25,888 bases of DNA from a virus, in the IMG/VR virus record IMGVR_UViG_3300045135_000865, positions 1-25,888 of that record; one strand, 5' to 3'. Positions 1-7,337 of this stretch are shown one piece after another. The notes beneath the pieces are model-generated. The model worked only from the letters and a program-made list of their open reading frames with translations, was not told where the DNA came from and did no database searches. Both the position numbers and the translations under genes were made by a program. Positions within the stretch are counted from its first letter, which is position 1. Every line of letters starts with the position of its first letter.

Positions 1-606
1 AAGGGTGCCTTCCCTCTCTTTGATCATCAGTATTTGGAATCTGATTTTGCTAAAACTCTTCCTGATGATATCCGTAACCTCATTGCTGATCATGGTATTC
101 GCAACAGTCATCTTCTATCAGTTGCTCCAACAGGAACGATCAGCTTGTCAGCCGACAACGTCTCTTCAGGAATTGAACCAGTCTTCTCCCATTACTACGA
201 CCGTACTATCCAAACCTTCGACGGTCCAAGAACAGAACGAGTAGAGGACTATGGATACCGTGTGTTTGGTGTCAAAGGTAAAACTGCTGACGAGTTGTCT
301 GTGTTTGATCATGTCAAAGTGTTGAATGTTGCTTCCCGTTTTGTTGACTCAGCTTGCTCTAAGACCTGCAATGTTGGTTCTGACGTGACATGGGAAGAGT
401 TCAAACAAGTCTACATGGATGCATATGACGGTGGTGCTTCTGGCTGTACAACATTCCGTGCAGCAGGTAAACGGTACGGCATTCTTAATGCTTCTGCATC
501 AGAGGATATTGTAGAAGAAGATCCAGTAGAAGAGACACAAGACTTCGTAGATGAAGGCGGTGCTTGCTACTTCGATCCTGCTACAGGCTTACGTCAGTGT
601 GAGTAG
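1..606 (+). CDS. nrdJ: Class II (adenosylcobalamin-dependent) ribonucleotide reductase, C-terminal part
   Basis: Open in frame 1 from the first base, so the gene begins upstream and only the last 201 residues are here. Class II enzymes reduce ribonucleotides to deoxyribonucleotides with a B12-derived radical, supplying precursors for phage replication. Visible family features are the barrel segment NSHLLSVAPTGTIS, followed by SSGIEPVF, then SKTCNVG and GCTTFRAAGKRYGIL. The C-terminal tail has an acidic linker and ends in two cysteines ten residues apart (ACYFDPATGLRQCE), expected to be the redox shuttle to thioredoxin or glutaredoxin. The TTG at 34 is internal and not a start. The next gene overlaps the stop codon or lies just before it. 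Class II rather than class I is judged from the PTGTIS and SKTCN contexts and is likely but not proven. Such RNRs are known from podoviruses of marine alphaproteobacteria. Confidence 0.9.
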   Translation, partial: KGAFPLFDHQYLESDFAKTLPDDIRNLIADHGIRNSHLLSVAPTGTISLSADNVSSGIEPVFSHYYDRTIQTFDGPRTERVEDYGYRVFGVKGKTADELSVFDHVKVLNVASRFVDSACSKTCNVGSDVTWEEFKQVYMDAYDGGASGCTTFRAAGKRYGILNASASEDIVEEDPVEETQDFVDEGGACYFDPATGLRQCE

Positions 607-790
607 GCAACGTAGACGAAAGTTAGGGCAAGTCCCATCACCCTGCGTGAAGATCTGTCGAATAGGTGAGGACAATCTTTGCGTGGGGTGTAAAAGAACT
701 CTTGACGAGATACGTGATTGGTGTATTATGTCTGAGTACGAACAAAATAAATTGTTGTACGAATTGAAATGGAGAAAGGAGCATGGCTAA
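599..790 (+). CDS. DUF1289 small Cys4 protein
   Basis: About 63 residues matching the DUF1289 pattern SPCxxxC-x7/8-CxxC followed by RTLDEIRDW. The four cysteines at residues 16, 20, 28 and 31 (numbered from the GTG at 599) could bind a metal ion. Function of the family is unknown. The start is uncertain. GTG at 599 gives an 8-base overlap with the nrdJ stop and begins MSRQRRRKLG. An upstream ATG at 551 would add 16 residues read entirely out of frame inside nrdJ, and I see no good ribosome site for either. The stop overlaps the next gene by 8 bases, so translation is probably coupled. Its place directly after a reductase with redox cysteines is suggestive, but no role can be assigned. Confidence 0.75.
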   Translation: MSRQRRRKLGQVPSPCVKICRIGEDNLCVGCKRTLDEIRDWCIMSEYEQNKLLYELKWRKEHG

Positions 791-938
791 AGTTCAGATC
801 GTGGGTGCCTCGGCTAACTCACATCAGCCTACAAAGAAGAAAACCTCACAGTCTAAGAGGATTGCTTCAATGAAACTTGGATCTATGAATAAGCATAAAC
901 GTAGATCTACCAAACCTTATAGGGGACAAGGTAAATGA
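783..938 (+). CDS. Short basic protein (51 aa), unknown function
   Basis: A 51-residue frame from ATG 783 to TGA 936-938, too short for many gene callers but well supported. A GGAG at 771-774 lies 8 bases before the ATG, the start overlaps the DUF1289 stop, and the stop overlaps the next start as ATGA. The protein is very basic, beginning MAKVQIVGAS, with a Lys/Ser-rich middle and ending MNKHKRRSTKPYRGQGK. No helix-turn-helix or metal motif is seen. From general familiarity, similar short K/R-rich proteins ending in an NKHKRR...YRGQG tail occur next to nuclease genes in other marine phages. A nucleic-acid-binding role is inferred from charge alone. Confidence 0.75.
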   Translation: MAKVQIVGASANSHQPTKKKTSQSKRIASMKLGSMNKHKRRSTKPYRGQGK

Positions 939-1381
939 AAAGAACTAACAGACCCTTTAGTAAATCTTTGTATGAGGCTTACGACCAGAAGGCTAAGGAA
1001 AAGCTAGTCAGCTATCTCCAAGGCAAAGGTCATTCGATTATGAATGACAAAGAGGACTACAACGTTGACGTTGTTTCAAAGAAGAATGACTTTACATATT
1101 TCAATGAAGCTGAGGTCAAGGTAGCATGGGACGGAGATTGGCCAACACACTGGCATGAGATTCGTATTCCTGCACGTAAACGTAGGCTAGTCGAAAAGTA
1201 CAAAGACAAAAATGGGGTTCTTAACTTCTACGTCTTTAACAAAGATCTAACTAAGGCTTGGCGTATCAAGGACACGTTGATGACTGATGATACAATAAAA
1301 GAGGCTAAAGGTAGGAACATTTGGCGTGGCGAAACTTTCTTCCACATTCCTTACACAAAGGCAGAACTGGTAGAACTATGA
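935..1381 (+). CDS. Putative PD-(D/E)XK-type endonuclease (possible junction resolvase)
   Basis: 148 residues, starting by ATGA overlap with the preceding gene. A candidate nuclease core is D45 in a strand-like NVDVV segment, then E60-V-K62 in EAEVKVAW. This matches the D...ExK spacing of the PD-(D/E)XK superfamily. The C-terminal half is rich in basic and aromatic residues (IPARKRRLVEKYK). Its place beside nucleotide-metabolism genes fits a role in DNA processing, recombination or host DNA breakdown, as for T7 endonuclease I. Sequence identity to T7 gp3 is not evident to me, so the fold call rests on the motif and length. The stop overlaps the DUF3310 start as ATGA. Confidence 0.6.
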   Translation: MKRTNRPFSKSLYEAYDQKAKEKLVSYLQGKGHSIMNDKEDYNVDVVSKKNDFTYFNEAEVKVAWDGDWPTHWHEIRIPARKRRLVEKYKDKNGVLNFYVFNKDLTKAWRIKDTLMTDDTIKEAKGRNIWRGETFFHIPYTKAELVEL

Positions 1382-1596
1382 ATGACAATGTAAATAACCC
1401 CCAACACTACGGTCAGGGGTCTATTGAGTGCATTGATTATATCAAAGACTTTCTCAGTGATGATGAACTTGCAGGTTACTTTCGAGGTAACATTGCAAAG
1501 TATCTACACCGATGGCGTTACAAGAACGGTGTCGAAGATCTAAAGAAAGCTCGTTGGTATCTCGAAGCACTTATCCAACAGCAATCAAAAAAATAG
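1378..1596 (+). CDS. DUF3310 protein (SaV-like)
   Basis: 72 residues from the ATG at 1378, which overlaps the nuclease stop (ATGA). A TTG at 1321 in the same frame would add 19 residues inside the nuclease gene and is rejected. The DUF3310 signature is clear: an N-terminal NPQHY (residues 7-11), ECIDYI, then GNIAKYLHRWRYKNG and EDLKKARWYLE. The family is common in phages of many hosts, usually among early or replication genes. It is a small helical protein of unknown function, sometimes described as nucleotide-kinase-like without firm evidence. It is the last gene of the plus-strand block, and its stop codon enters the terminator hairpin. Confidence 0.9.
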   Translation: MNDNVNNPQHYGQGSIECIDYIKDFLSDDELAGYFRGNIAKYLHRWRYKNGVEDLKKARWYLEALIQQQSKK

Positions 1597-1620
1597 GGGG
1601 CTAAGTGCCCCCTTTTATTT
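1595..1620. terminator. Bidirectional rho-independent terminator between convergent blocks
   Basis: A 7-bp stem (AGGGGGC at 1595-1601 with GCCCCCT at 1607-1613) encloses the loop TAAGT. On the plus strand it is followed by TTTTATTT. On the minus strand the hairpin is followed by a T7 run (complement of 1587-1593). It therefore has the form of an intrinsic terminator in both directions. It begins within the stop codon of the DUF3310 gene and its plus-strand T tract enters the stop of the minus-strand 1169-residue gene. Confidence 0.9.
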
Positions 1621-4600
1621 AGTCTGCATACATTATCTCGTCTGCGTATTTCATTAGGTAAAGTAAAAACTGGAGTTTTTCTTCACCACCCTCCTCACTT
1701 TTTAAATCTGTTATTTCTCCATCATATCCCAGTTGCTCTAGGGCATCCTCTCTTAGTCGTTTTGGTTTACTCAAAACTTCTTGCTCTAGCTTTAACATTT
1801 GATCATCTTTTTTAGGGCTTCCAGCTAGGATTGCTTTGGCTCTTGTTTTAATTTTTGTGACCAACTCTTTATATTTGTTTTCTCTTTTTGACAGTGAAAG
1901 TTCTAGGAATCCATCTTCAATCAGTTTAGATGCTTCCAGGTTAAATACTTCCTGTACAAAATCATCGAGTCTGTTTTTAAGTTCAGGCTCCCCATCAAAC
2001 ATCACTGCTTTCCATGAGGCTTTACCCACAGATGCAGCTACACGTTCTGCAGGAGATGCACCTCTGTCACCTCTGGCACCAAGTGCTACACGACCTGCAT
2101 CAAAGTTACCTCTGTCTCTGGTAGCTATCTTACGATCAGGTTGATCAGTGATCTCTACACCAAACATCTCAGGAATCTTGTCGATGTATCTAATAGACTC
2201 GTTTAGAACTTTGTTACCTTGCCTACGATCAGGAGAAGCAAAGTCACCTGTGGCATACATTGCAAAGGTGTTGATAGGTTCTAGGAATCTGGTACTACCA
2301 GAAGCAATCCTTGAGAATGCACCACTGAGTAGTTCTACACTAGCCATGAAAGAATCTTCTAAGTCTGAGTCAAGCACAGTAGAGAAGTAATCCTTGAACG
2401 TGTCGTAGACTTCACCAGTCTGACGGAAAGTCTGACCAACAAACAACTCAAACATTTCTTCTTTGAGTGGGTCTGGTATCCTACCGTCAATCTGCCTATG
2501 TGCCAAAGCCTGAGCTATGATTCTAGGGTAGTTCTGTGGAGCATCATATGTATAGTCTCTACGAGAACCGTCAGGTAGAATATCGAAGTTCCAACCTTCA
2601 CCGTTTCTAACTCTTTCTTTTGCAGCTTCATACTCCGAAGATCCACCTGTAGAAATTCTAGGTCCAAAGATTACACCTGCACCTACAATACCTTTAGACA
2701 AAAGAACCTGTCCTTCATCATCAAAAGGATTGTCCAGTTTGTAGACTCTGCTTGTCACATGCTTTAATGCATTGAACCCACTGTAATCACCAAACATTGC
2801 TGTAGCAGTGTTAAAGAATCTACCAAATGGAATTAGAAAACCACCACCTGCAGAGTTAGAAAATCTTTCTACGTTCTTAGCAATACCAAGAAACAGTCCA
2901 CCCTCTTTCTTACTTAGCCAAGAAAAAGAATAGGTCTCTTTTTTAGCTCTGTCGATAGCTGGTGTCTGTACTTCATCTAAAAACTTTTTGGTGTGCATTT
3001 CAACAAATGCATCTTTACGTTTCATAAACTGGTTATAGTTTACACCGTAGACCTTCATAATATTCTGGTCCATAGCACTCATAAATGAAATCATTTTAGT
3101 GACTTCATCTTGTAGCTTAACACCAGTTGCTGCTTGGATACCACTAACAGTTTTTTCCGTAGCTTGGTTTATCTTTGATTTGGGATCTAAGTTAAGTCTC
3201 TCAAGTACATTTCTACTTTCAACACCACCAGAAACCTCTGACAAAAGCTCTTCACCAACTTCAGGTCTAAACTTCAGGTAGTTTAAACCTTGTTCGATTG
3301 TAGCATCATAGTCTAAAACGTTGAAACCACGACGAGCTGCACCAAGGATAGATCCTTTTGCTTCTTGTCCCCTTCCCTGCAATCCCAGTACTGCTGCAAG
3401 CACAACGTCAGAGATGTTGTTTAAGCTTGTAGTATATCCCCAACCTTTGATGTTGAGACCAGTTGTACTTGGGTGAGAAGTAAGTGCACGTTTCCACAAA
3501 GATTGTATATACTTCACACGATCAGCAGGACTTGCTAGAGCTTTCTCTGTAGGCTTATCAATCTTGTGCAGATTGAGCATATCTTCGAGTGTAATATTGT
3601 CGATATCTTTGTTCAGGATGTCCTGTGCAGCTTTCCTGTTAAATAAGGTCTTACCTGCAAAGCTCGATCTATTTTTAAACCAGTCAGAAAGTTGTGCACC
3701 AGTTTTAATTTTATTTAGCTTTGTACCTTTTAGGTTAAACTGTTTTCTAAACGAGGTAAGAATAGATTTCACAGTTTCATCTGGTAAGTACTTGATAGCA
3801 TCCCCAATAAAGTTAGAGATGTTATCATCTTTACCCCTTGGCACATACACAAAGCCAGCTTCGGCCATGCTGTAGATCAAACCTTTTTGAGTTAAACCTT
3901 CTTCTGGTTTACCAAACAAAAATACTGATTCAAACAAGTCTTCCATTTCTGCAGAAGATCCGTCAATGTCTGACTTCTTTACAGCTTCTTTAGCTTGATC
4001 TCTTGCCTTTGACCAAGGTAAATATGTATCTACATTTTCACTAAAATTAGAAAACATCTTTCTAAGATTTGTGTCAATTAGCTTTACGTCTGTTCTTTCC
4101 ATTACCTGTTCGGTAATCTCTTCTCCACTACGTCCAGCAAACTTAGAAGATATGTCTACGTATGTTTTAAAGTTAAGGATTTCTCCCATACCTTTAGCAA
4201 CTGTCTTTGTACCTACAGTCAAGGCTGGCATTACTATCACACCTAACGCAGCTCCGACAGACTGTGGCAAACTTCTGCTATCCTGTACCCCACTACCAAT
4301 ACGTAGCCCCTGATACAGTTGGTCAGTACCTACAGCAATAGCTGCATCAGTAGATGTACCAGCAATCACAGCAGGAAGTTTTTCTTTTATGCCAGCTTTT
4401 CTAAAGCCTTTCTTGATAACATCTTTTCTTACTTTTTTAGCTTGTTCTTTAGTCATACCTCTTTTTAAAGCATTCTTGTAAGCTTCCTGTGCTATCTTAC
4501 GCATAGCAAAACCTGCAGTCTTACTACTAGCTTTAGTAAATAGACGACCAATACCAAGACCTAAGACAGTGCTAGGATCCCATATACCTGCTCTAGCATA

Positions 4601-5128
4601 GTCTCTCATACCGTCAAAAGTTTCTCCCCAAGTAACATTATCTTTAAAGATACCTGGCATCTTATCCATGATCTCAAAAGAGGCACCCATCAATGCTCTC
4701 TGTTCATCATCAGCCATAGCAAACCACGCAACGTCATTACCTGTCGTTACGGTCTGACCACCAGTAAGTGATCTCATCCAGTTCTGCCACTCTTGAATCA
4801 GATCCGCATCTGACATATCTCTGTCGTATCTTTCATCAAAGCTAAACTTGTTACGAGTCTCTTCACTGTAACGAGCTTTCATGATGTTACGGATACCTTC
4901 GACAAGGTTTTTATTTTCAAGGATAGCTGTTTCGGTAAGGGAGTCTTGCTCAATACCTTCAAGTTCACGAATGATATTATAAGCCTCAAAGCTTTGCTCT
5001 GGGGCCACGGGAACTCCTTCAGCTTCTTCTACAGGATCAGGAGACCACTCTTCATCAAAGATGCTAGTCTTAGGTGTTTCCTGCGTTGTTTCAGGACTCC
5101 AATCGGAGTCAAAAATAGAACCTGCCAT
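1619..5128 (-). CDS. Large internal virion / DNA ejection-type protein (1169 aa)
   Basis: 1169 residues at the distal end of the late block, the position occupied by the largest internal virion (ejection) protein in T7-like phages. I infer this role from position and size; no sequence motif proves it. The N-terminus carries two near-identical peptides, SIFDSDWSP (residues 4-12) and SIFDEEWSP (22-30), followed by an acidic linker. The middle has several small-residue hydrophobic stretches (around residues 185-200, 250-275 and 290-310) that could insert into membrane, and long charged helices. No lytic transglycosylase motif is seen; that activity sits in a separate gene upstream (6577-7326). 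Starts at ATG 5128, two bases after the stop of the preceding gene, and ends on the shared terminator. Confidence 0.65.
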   Translation of the reverse strand: MAGSIFDSDWSPETTQETPKTSIFDEEWSPDPVEEAEGVPVAPEQSFEAYNIIRELEGIEQDSLTETAILENKNLVEGIRNIMKARYSEETRNKFSFDERYDRDMSDADLIQEWQNWMRSLTGGQTVTTGNDVAWFAMADDEQRALMGASFEIMDKMPGIFKDNVTWGETFDGMRDYARAGIWDPSTVLGLGIGRLFTKASSKTAGFAMRKIAQEAYKNALKRGMTKEQAKKVRKDVIKKGFRKAGIKEKLPAVIAGTSTDAAIAVGTDQLYQGLRIGSGVQDSRSLPQSVGAALGVIVMPALTVGTKTVAKGMGEILNFKTYVDISSKFAGRSGEEITEQVMERTDVKLIDTNLRKMFSNFSENVDTYLPWSKARDQAKEAVKKSDIDGSSAEMEDLFESVFLFGKPEEGLTQKGLIYSMAEAGFVYVPRGKDDNISNFIGDAIKYLPDETVKSILTSFRKQFNLKGTKLNKIKTGAQLSDWFKNRSSFAGKTLFNRKAAQDILNKDIDNITLEDMLNLHKIDKPTEKALASPADRVKYIQSLWKRALTSHPSTTGLNIKGWGYTTSLNNISDVVLAAVLGLQGRGQEAKGSILGAARRGFNVLDYDATIEQGLNYLKFRPEVGEELLSEVSGGVESRNVLERLNLDPKSKINQATEKTVSGIQAATGVKLQDEVTKMISFMSAMDQNIMKVYGVNYNQFMKRKDAFVEMHTKKFLDEVQTPAIDRAKKETYSFSWLSKKEGGLFLGIAKNVERFSNSAGGGFLIPFGRFFNTATAMFGDYSGFNALKHVTSRVYKLDNPFDDEGQVLLSKGIVGAGVIFGPRISTGGSSEYEAAKERVRNGEGWNFDILPDGSRRDYTYDAPQNYPRIIAQALAHRQIDGRIPDPLKEEMFELFVGQTFRQTGEVYDTFKDYFSTVLDSDLEDSFMASVELLSGAFSRIASGSTRFLEPINTFAMYATGDFASPDRRQGNKVLNESIRYIDKIPEMFGVEITDQPDRKIATRDRGNFDAGRVALGARGDRGASPAERVAASVGKASWKAVMFDGEPELKNRLDDFVQEVFNLEASKLIEDGFLELSLSKRENKYKELVTKIKTRAKAILAGSPKKDDQMLKLEQEVLSKPKRLREDALEQLGYDGEITDLKSEEGGEEKLQFLLYLMKYADEIMYAD

Positions 5129-5130
5129 TA

Positions 5131-6075
5131 TTAACCTATAGCTCTTTGGACATCTTCCTCAGTGATCGTATAAGAAGATCCGTTGTAGAATATACGAGTT
5201 CCCTTTTCAATCAACCCAACTTTAATAGCTCTTGCTATATCATCCTTATTTTGGAATCCTAAGTTTTGATTGATCATATAGTTGTATGGTTTATATCTTG
5301 GGTTAGTTTCCATCAACTTGATTGCTGCCTCTGGTCCAGCTATTCTAGATGCTGCAATATAGTCTTCTTTGTCCAAATCTTTAAGTGCTTTTTCTAGTTC
5401 CAAACCCCTTGCCACATCTTCAGGTCTAGCATTACCTGCAGCTTCTCTTTCATTAATAGCTGATATTTCAGCTCTAATAGTAGGTCTTAGGCTAGAGATA
5501 AACAAGTCTCTGATCTTCTCTTGCTCAGAGCCTGATAGAGGCTTGACAGGCTCTCTGAAACTGAATGCTAGTCCAACTTCTTCTTTACCCTCTGCAATAC
5601 TTCTTGCAAGGTCTCCGTAGGTTTTATCACCATAGGCAACTTCGTCTGCCATGTCTTCATCTATACCAAGCATAGCATAGATATCTTCTACGTCTACTTT
5701 ACCACCTGTTTTTATAACTTCTCTGTGAAAACTAGTAACATCTGCTTCAGCTTGTTCTGGCGTATAATCTAGACCATTACCTTTATAAAAAGCTCTTAAT
5801 GTTTCTTGACCCTTGTCAAACAACTCAAGAGTTTCTAAATCAGCACCTACAAGTTGAGGAGCTATCTTACTGTCTTCTGGAAGTCTTGCCTGAATCTTTT
5901 TCAACAATGCAGATTTAGTAGCTACGTTTTCACTGCTGCCACCACGACCAGAGCCACTACTACCACCCCATCTAAGATCCATCTCAATTAACTTGGTGGT
6001 CAACTCTTCTCGACGGGCTGTCTCTTTGTCATTAGCTTCGACCCAGTCCATTATTCCTACTGCACTTAACGCCAT
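5131..6075 (-). CDS. Virion-associated protein of unknown function (314 aa)
   Basis: 314 residues from ATG 6075. The N-terminus (MALSAVGIMDWVEANDKETA) leads into a charged helix and a Gly/Ser linker around residues 38-48 (GSSGSGRGGSS). The remainder is predicted helical and strongly acidic/basic, ending in a compact segment (IFYNGSSYTITEEDVQRAIG). I recognise no family. Its place between a small acidic protein and the largest internal virion protein, with nearly touching start and stop codons, suggests a virion-interior or assembly protein. This is inference from context only. Confidence 0.6.
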   Translation of the reverse strand: MALSAVGIMDWVEANDKETARREELTTKLIEMDLRWGGSSGSGRGGSSENVATKSALLKKIQARLPEDSKIAPQLVGADLETLELFDKGQETLRAFYKGNGLDYTPEQAEADVTSFHREVIKTGGKVDVEDIYAMLGIDEDMADEVAYGDKTYGDLARSIAEGKEEVGLAFSFREPVKPLSGSEQEKIRDLFISSLRPTIRAEISAINEREAAGNARPEDVARGLELEKALKDLDKEDYIAASRIAGPEAAIKLMETNPRYKPYNYMINQNLGFQNKDDIARAIKVGLIEKGTRIFYNGSSYTITEEDVQRAIG

Positions 6076-6077
6076 AG

Positions 6078-6590
6078 TTACATCCTCGCCATTAGCCCAG
6101 TTTTAGCTGGTTCTTCTTCTTGTACTGGTTCTTGTTCTTCTTCCATCATCACTGGAAGTGGATCTCGTTTAGGCTCTTCTTCTTCCTTAGCCTCAGCAAG
6201 CATCTTTCTTGCAGCCTCTACATCACGTCTGTAGGATAGGGCTTTTTCTTCACGTTCATTTGTAAAGCCCTCGTCATAGTCTACTCCAGCTTCATCAGCA
6301 AAGTTTTTAATAAACTCGTGAAGAGCAGGGGCGATGATAAGGCTAACATCAATACTATGAATGCCTTCCATTACAGCACTACGAAGAATACCTTCGACAA
6401 GAGTTACAAGATCAAGTCCATAGTCTAAAAAGTGTAATGCATCTTCCATTGCACCTGGCTCTGAAAGATTATCTAGGTGCATGTCTAGTGCTTCAATAGG
6501 ATCAGATATTTCTGGAGGTCTTTCATACGCCTGACTTCTTGGTTCAGCTGTCAGTGATTGACCTGGAATTGGTCTCTCAAGTGTCTTCAT
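6078..6590 (-). CDS. Small acidic structural-region protein (170 aa), unknown
   Basis: 170 residues from ATG 6590 (MKTLERPIPG). This start has a GGAG at 6599-6602 with an 8-base spacer. A longer reading from GTG 6623 lacks such support and would enlarge the overlap with the upstream gene from 14 to 47 bases. The middle (about residues 40-110) is a helical domain with hydrophobic helices such as LVTLVEGILRSAVMEG. The C-terminal third is very acidic with runs of Glu (EEEEP, MMEEEQEP, EEEP), ending TGLMARM. No family is recognised. It is co-oriented with and overlaps virion genes, so a structural or scaffolding role is possible but unproven. Confidence 0.6.
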   Translation of the reverse strand: MKTLERPIPGQSLTAEPRSQAYERPPEISDPIEALDMHLDNLSEPGAMEDALHFLDYGLDLVTLVEGILRSAVMEGIHSIDVSLIIAPALHEFIKNFADEAGVDYDEGFTNEREEKALSYRRDVEAARKMLAEAKEEEEPKRDPLPVMMEEEQEPVQEEEPAKTGLMARM

Positions 6591-7326
6591 TCTCAGATCT
6601 CCAATTATAAACTGCCGTTGCACCGTCTAGACCATCTCTAGCACCAACACCTGCAGACTTACTTCCGTACCAAGGTGACCAACCTTTATCAATTGCCATA
6701 TCCAGAGCAAACTGAATCTGTGTTGTAATACCTTCTAGGGTATTATCCTCAGCAAGAAGTCTTCCTGTTTCTTTTTCGTACTGGTTACCTAGACCGCCAC
6801 CTGTGTACAGTTGGAAAGGTCCATAAGATGCCTCTTGGCCACCTTCTTTTTTCTGGCTACCACTTCTAATCTTTGACTGGTATGCACCTGCGCCCTCAGA
6901 TTTATACACCTTGATAGCAATTTCAGGGTCCATGTTACGAAGTTTGGCTTCTCTTCTAATGATACCTTCTATCTTTTTGCTTGTCAAACCTTCAGGGTAT
7001 TTTGGAATTAGAGAACTGGTCTTTTTATTTACATGAACTTGGTCTCCAGCTTCTGCACTAGGGGAGATGTCTAGGTATCCATCTTCATCCATTCCTGCAG
7101 CAGCTAGACGAACCCTACGTTCAGCAGCTATTTGGTTGATGTCCTCAAAAGCTTTGAACATTCTAGCAGGAGTCTCTCCAATGTTACCACCAACTCTTTT
7201 ACCAATCTTACCCCTACGAGCACCAAGACCTGCTATCTCAGCCTTACGCATTTCATATAGAGCTGTACCACCAGCATCTAAACCTTTACGGTACATATCT
7301 AATGTGTCTTTTCTGTAGATACTCAT
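6577..7326 (-). CDS. Virion lytic transglycosylase-like protein (249 aa)
   Basis: 249 residues from ATG 7326 with AAGG eight bases upstream. The C-terminal half resembles the SLT/lysozyme-like fold. A helix is followed by KVYKSEGAGAYQSK, with E144 as candidate catalytic acid, and then by SYGPFQLYTGGG (residues 167-178), the counterpart of the S-x-G-x-x-Q-x motif of soluble lytic transglycosylases. The end (GATAVYNWRSENEDT) corresponds to the last helix before the substrate groove. The N-terminal 100 residues are basic and Gly-rich. In podoviruses such an enzyme is carried in the virion and locally opens peptidoglycan during DNA delivery. Here it is a separate gene rather than a domain of the large internal protein. 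The exact family is uncertain. Confidence 0.7.
   Translation of the reverse strand: MSIYRKDTLDMYRKGLDAGGTALYEMRKAEIAGLGARRGKIGKRVGGNIGETPARMFKAFEDINQIAAERRVRLAAAGMDEDGYLDISPSAEAGDQVHVNKKTSSLIPKYPEGLTSKKIEGIIRREAKLRNMDPEIAIKVYKSEGAGAYQSKIRSGSQKKEGGQEASYGPFQLYTGGGLGNQYEKETGRLLAEDNTLEGITTQIQFALDMAIDKGWSPWYGSKSAGVGARDGLDGATAVYNWRSENEDT
6599..6602 (-). promoter_or_regulatory. Ribosome binding site deciding the start at 6590
   Basis: GGAG on the minus strand, 8 bases before ATG 6590. It favours the 170-residue product over a longer GTG-initiated one. Confidence 0.65.
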
Positions 7327-7337
7327 CTTATTACCTT

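Noticed and set aside
1321-1596. Longer DUF3310 reading from TTG 1321
   Set aside because: The DUF3310 homology begins after the ATG at 1378, which overlaps the preceding stop as ATGA.
6078-6623. Start of the small acidic protein at GTG 6623
   Set aside because: The ATG at 6590 has a GGAG at the right distance and a shorter overlap.
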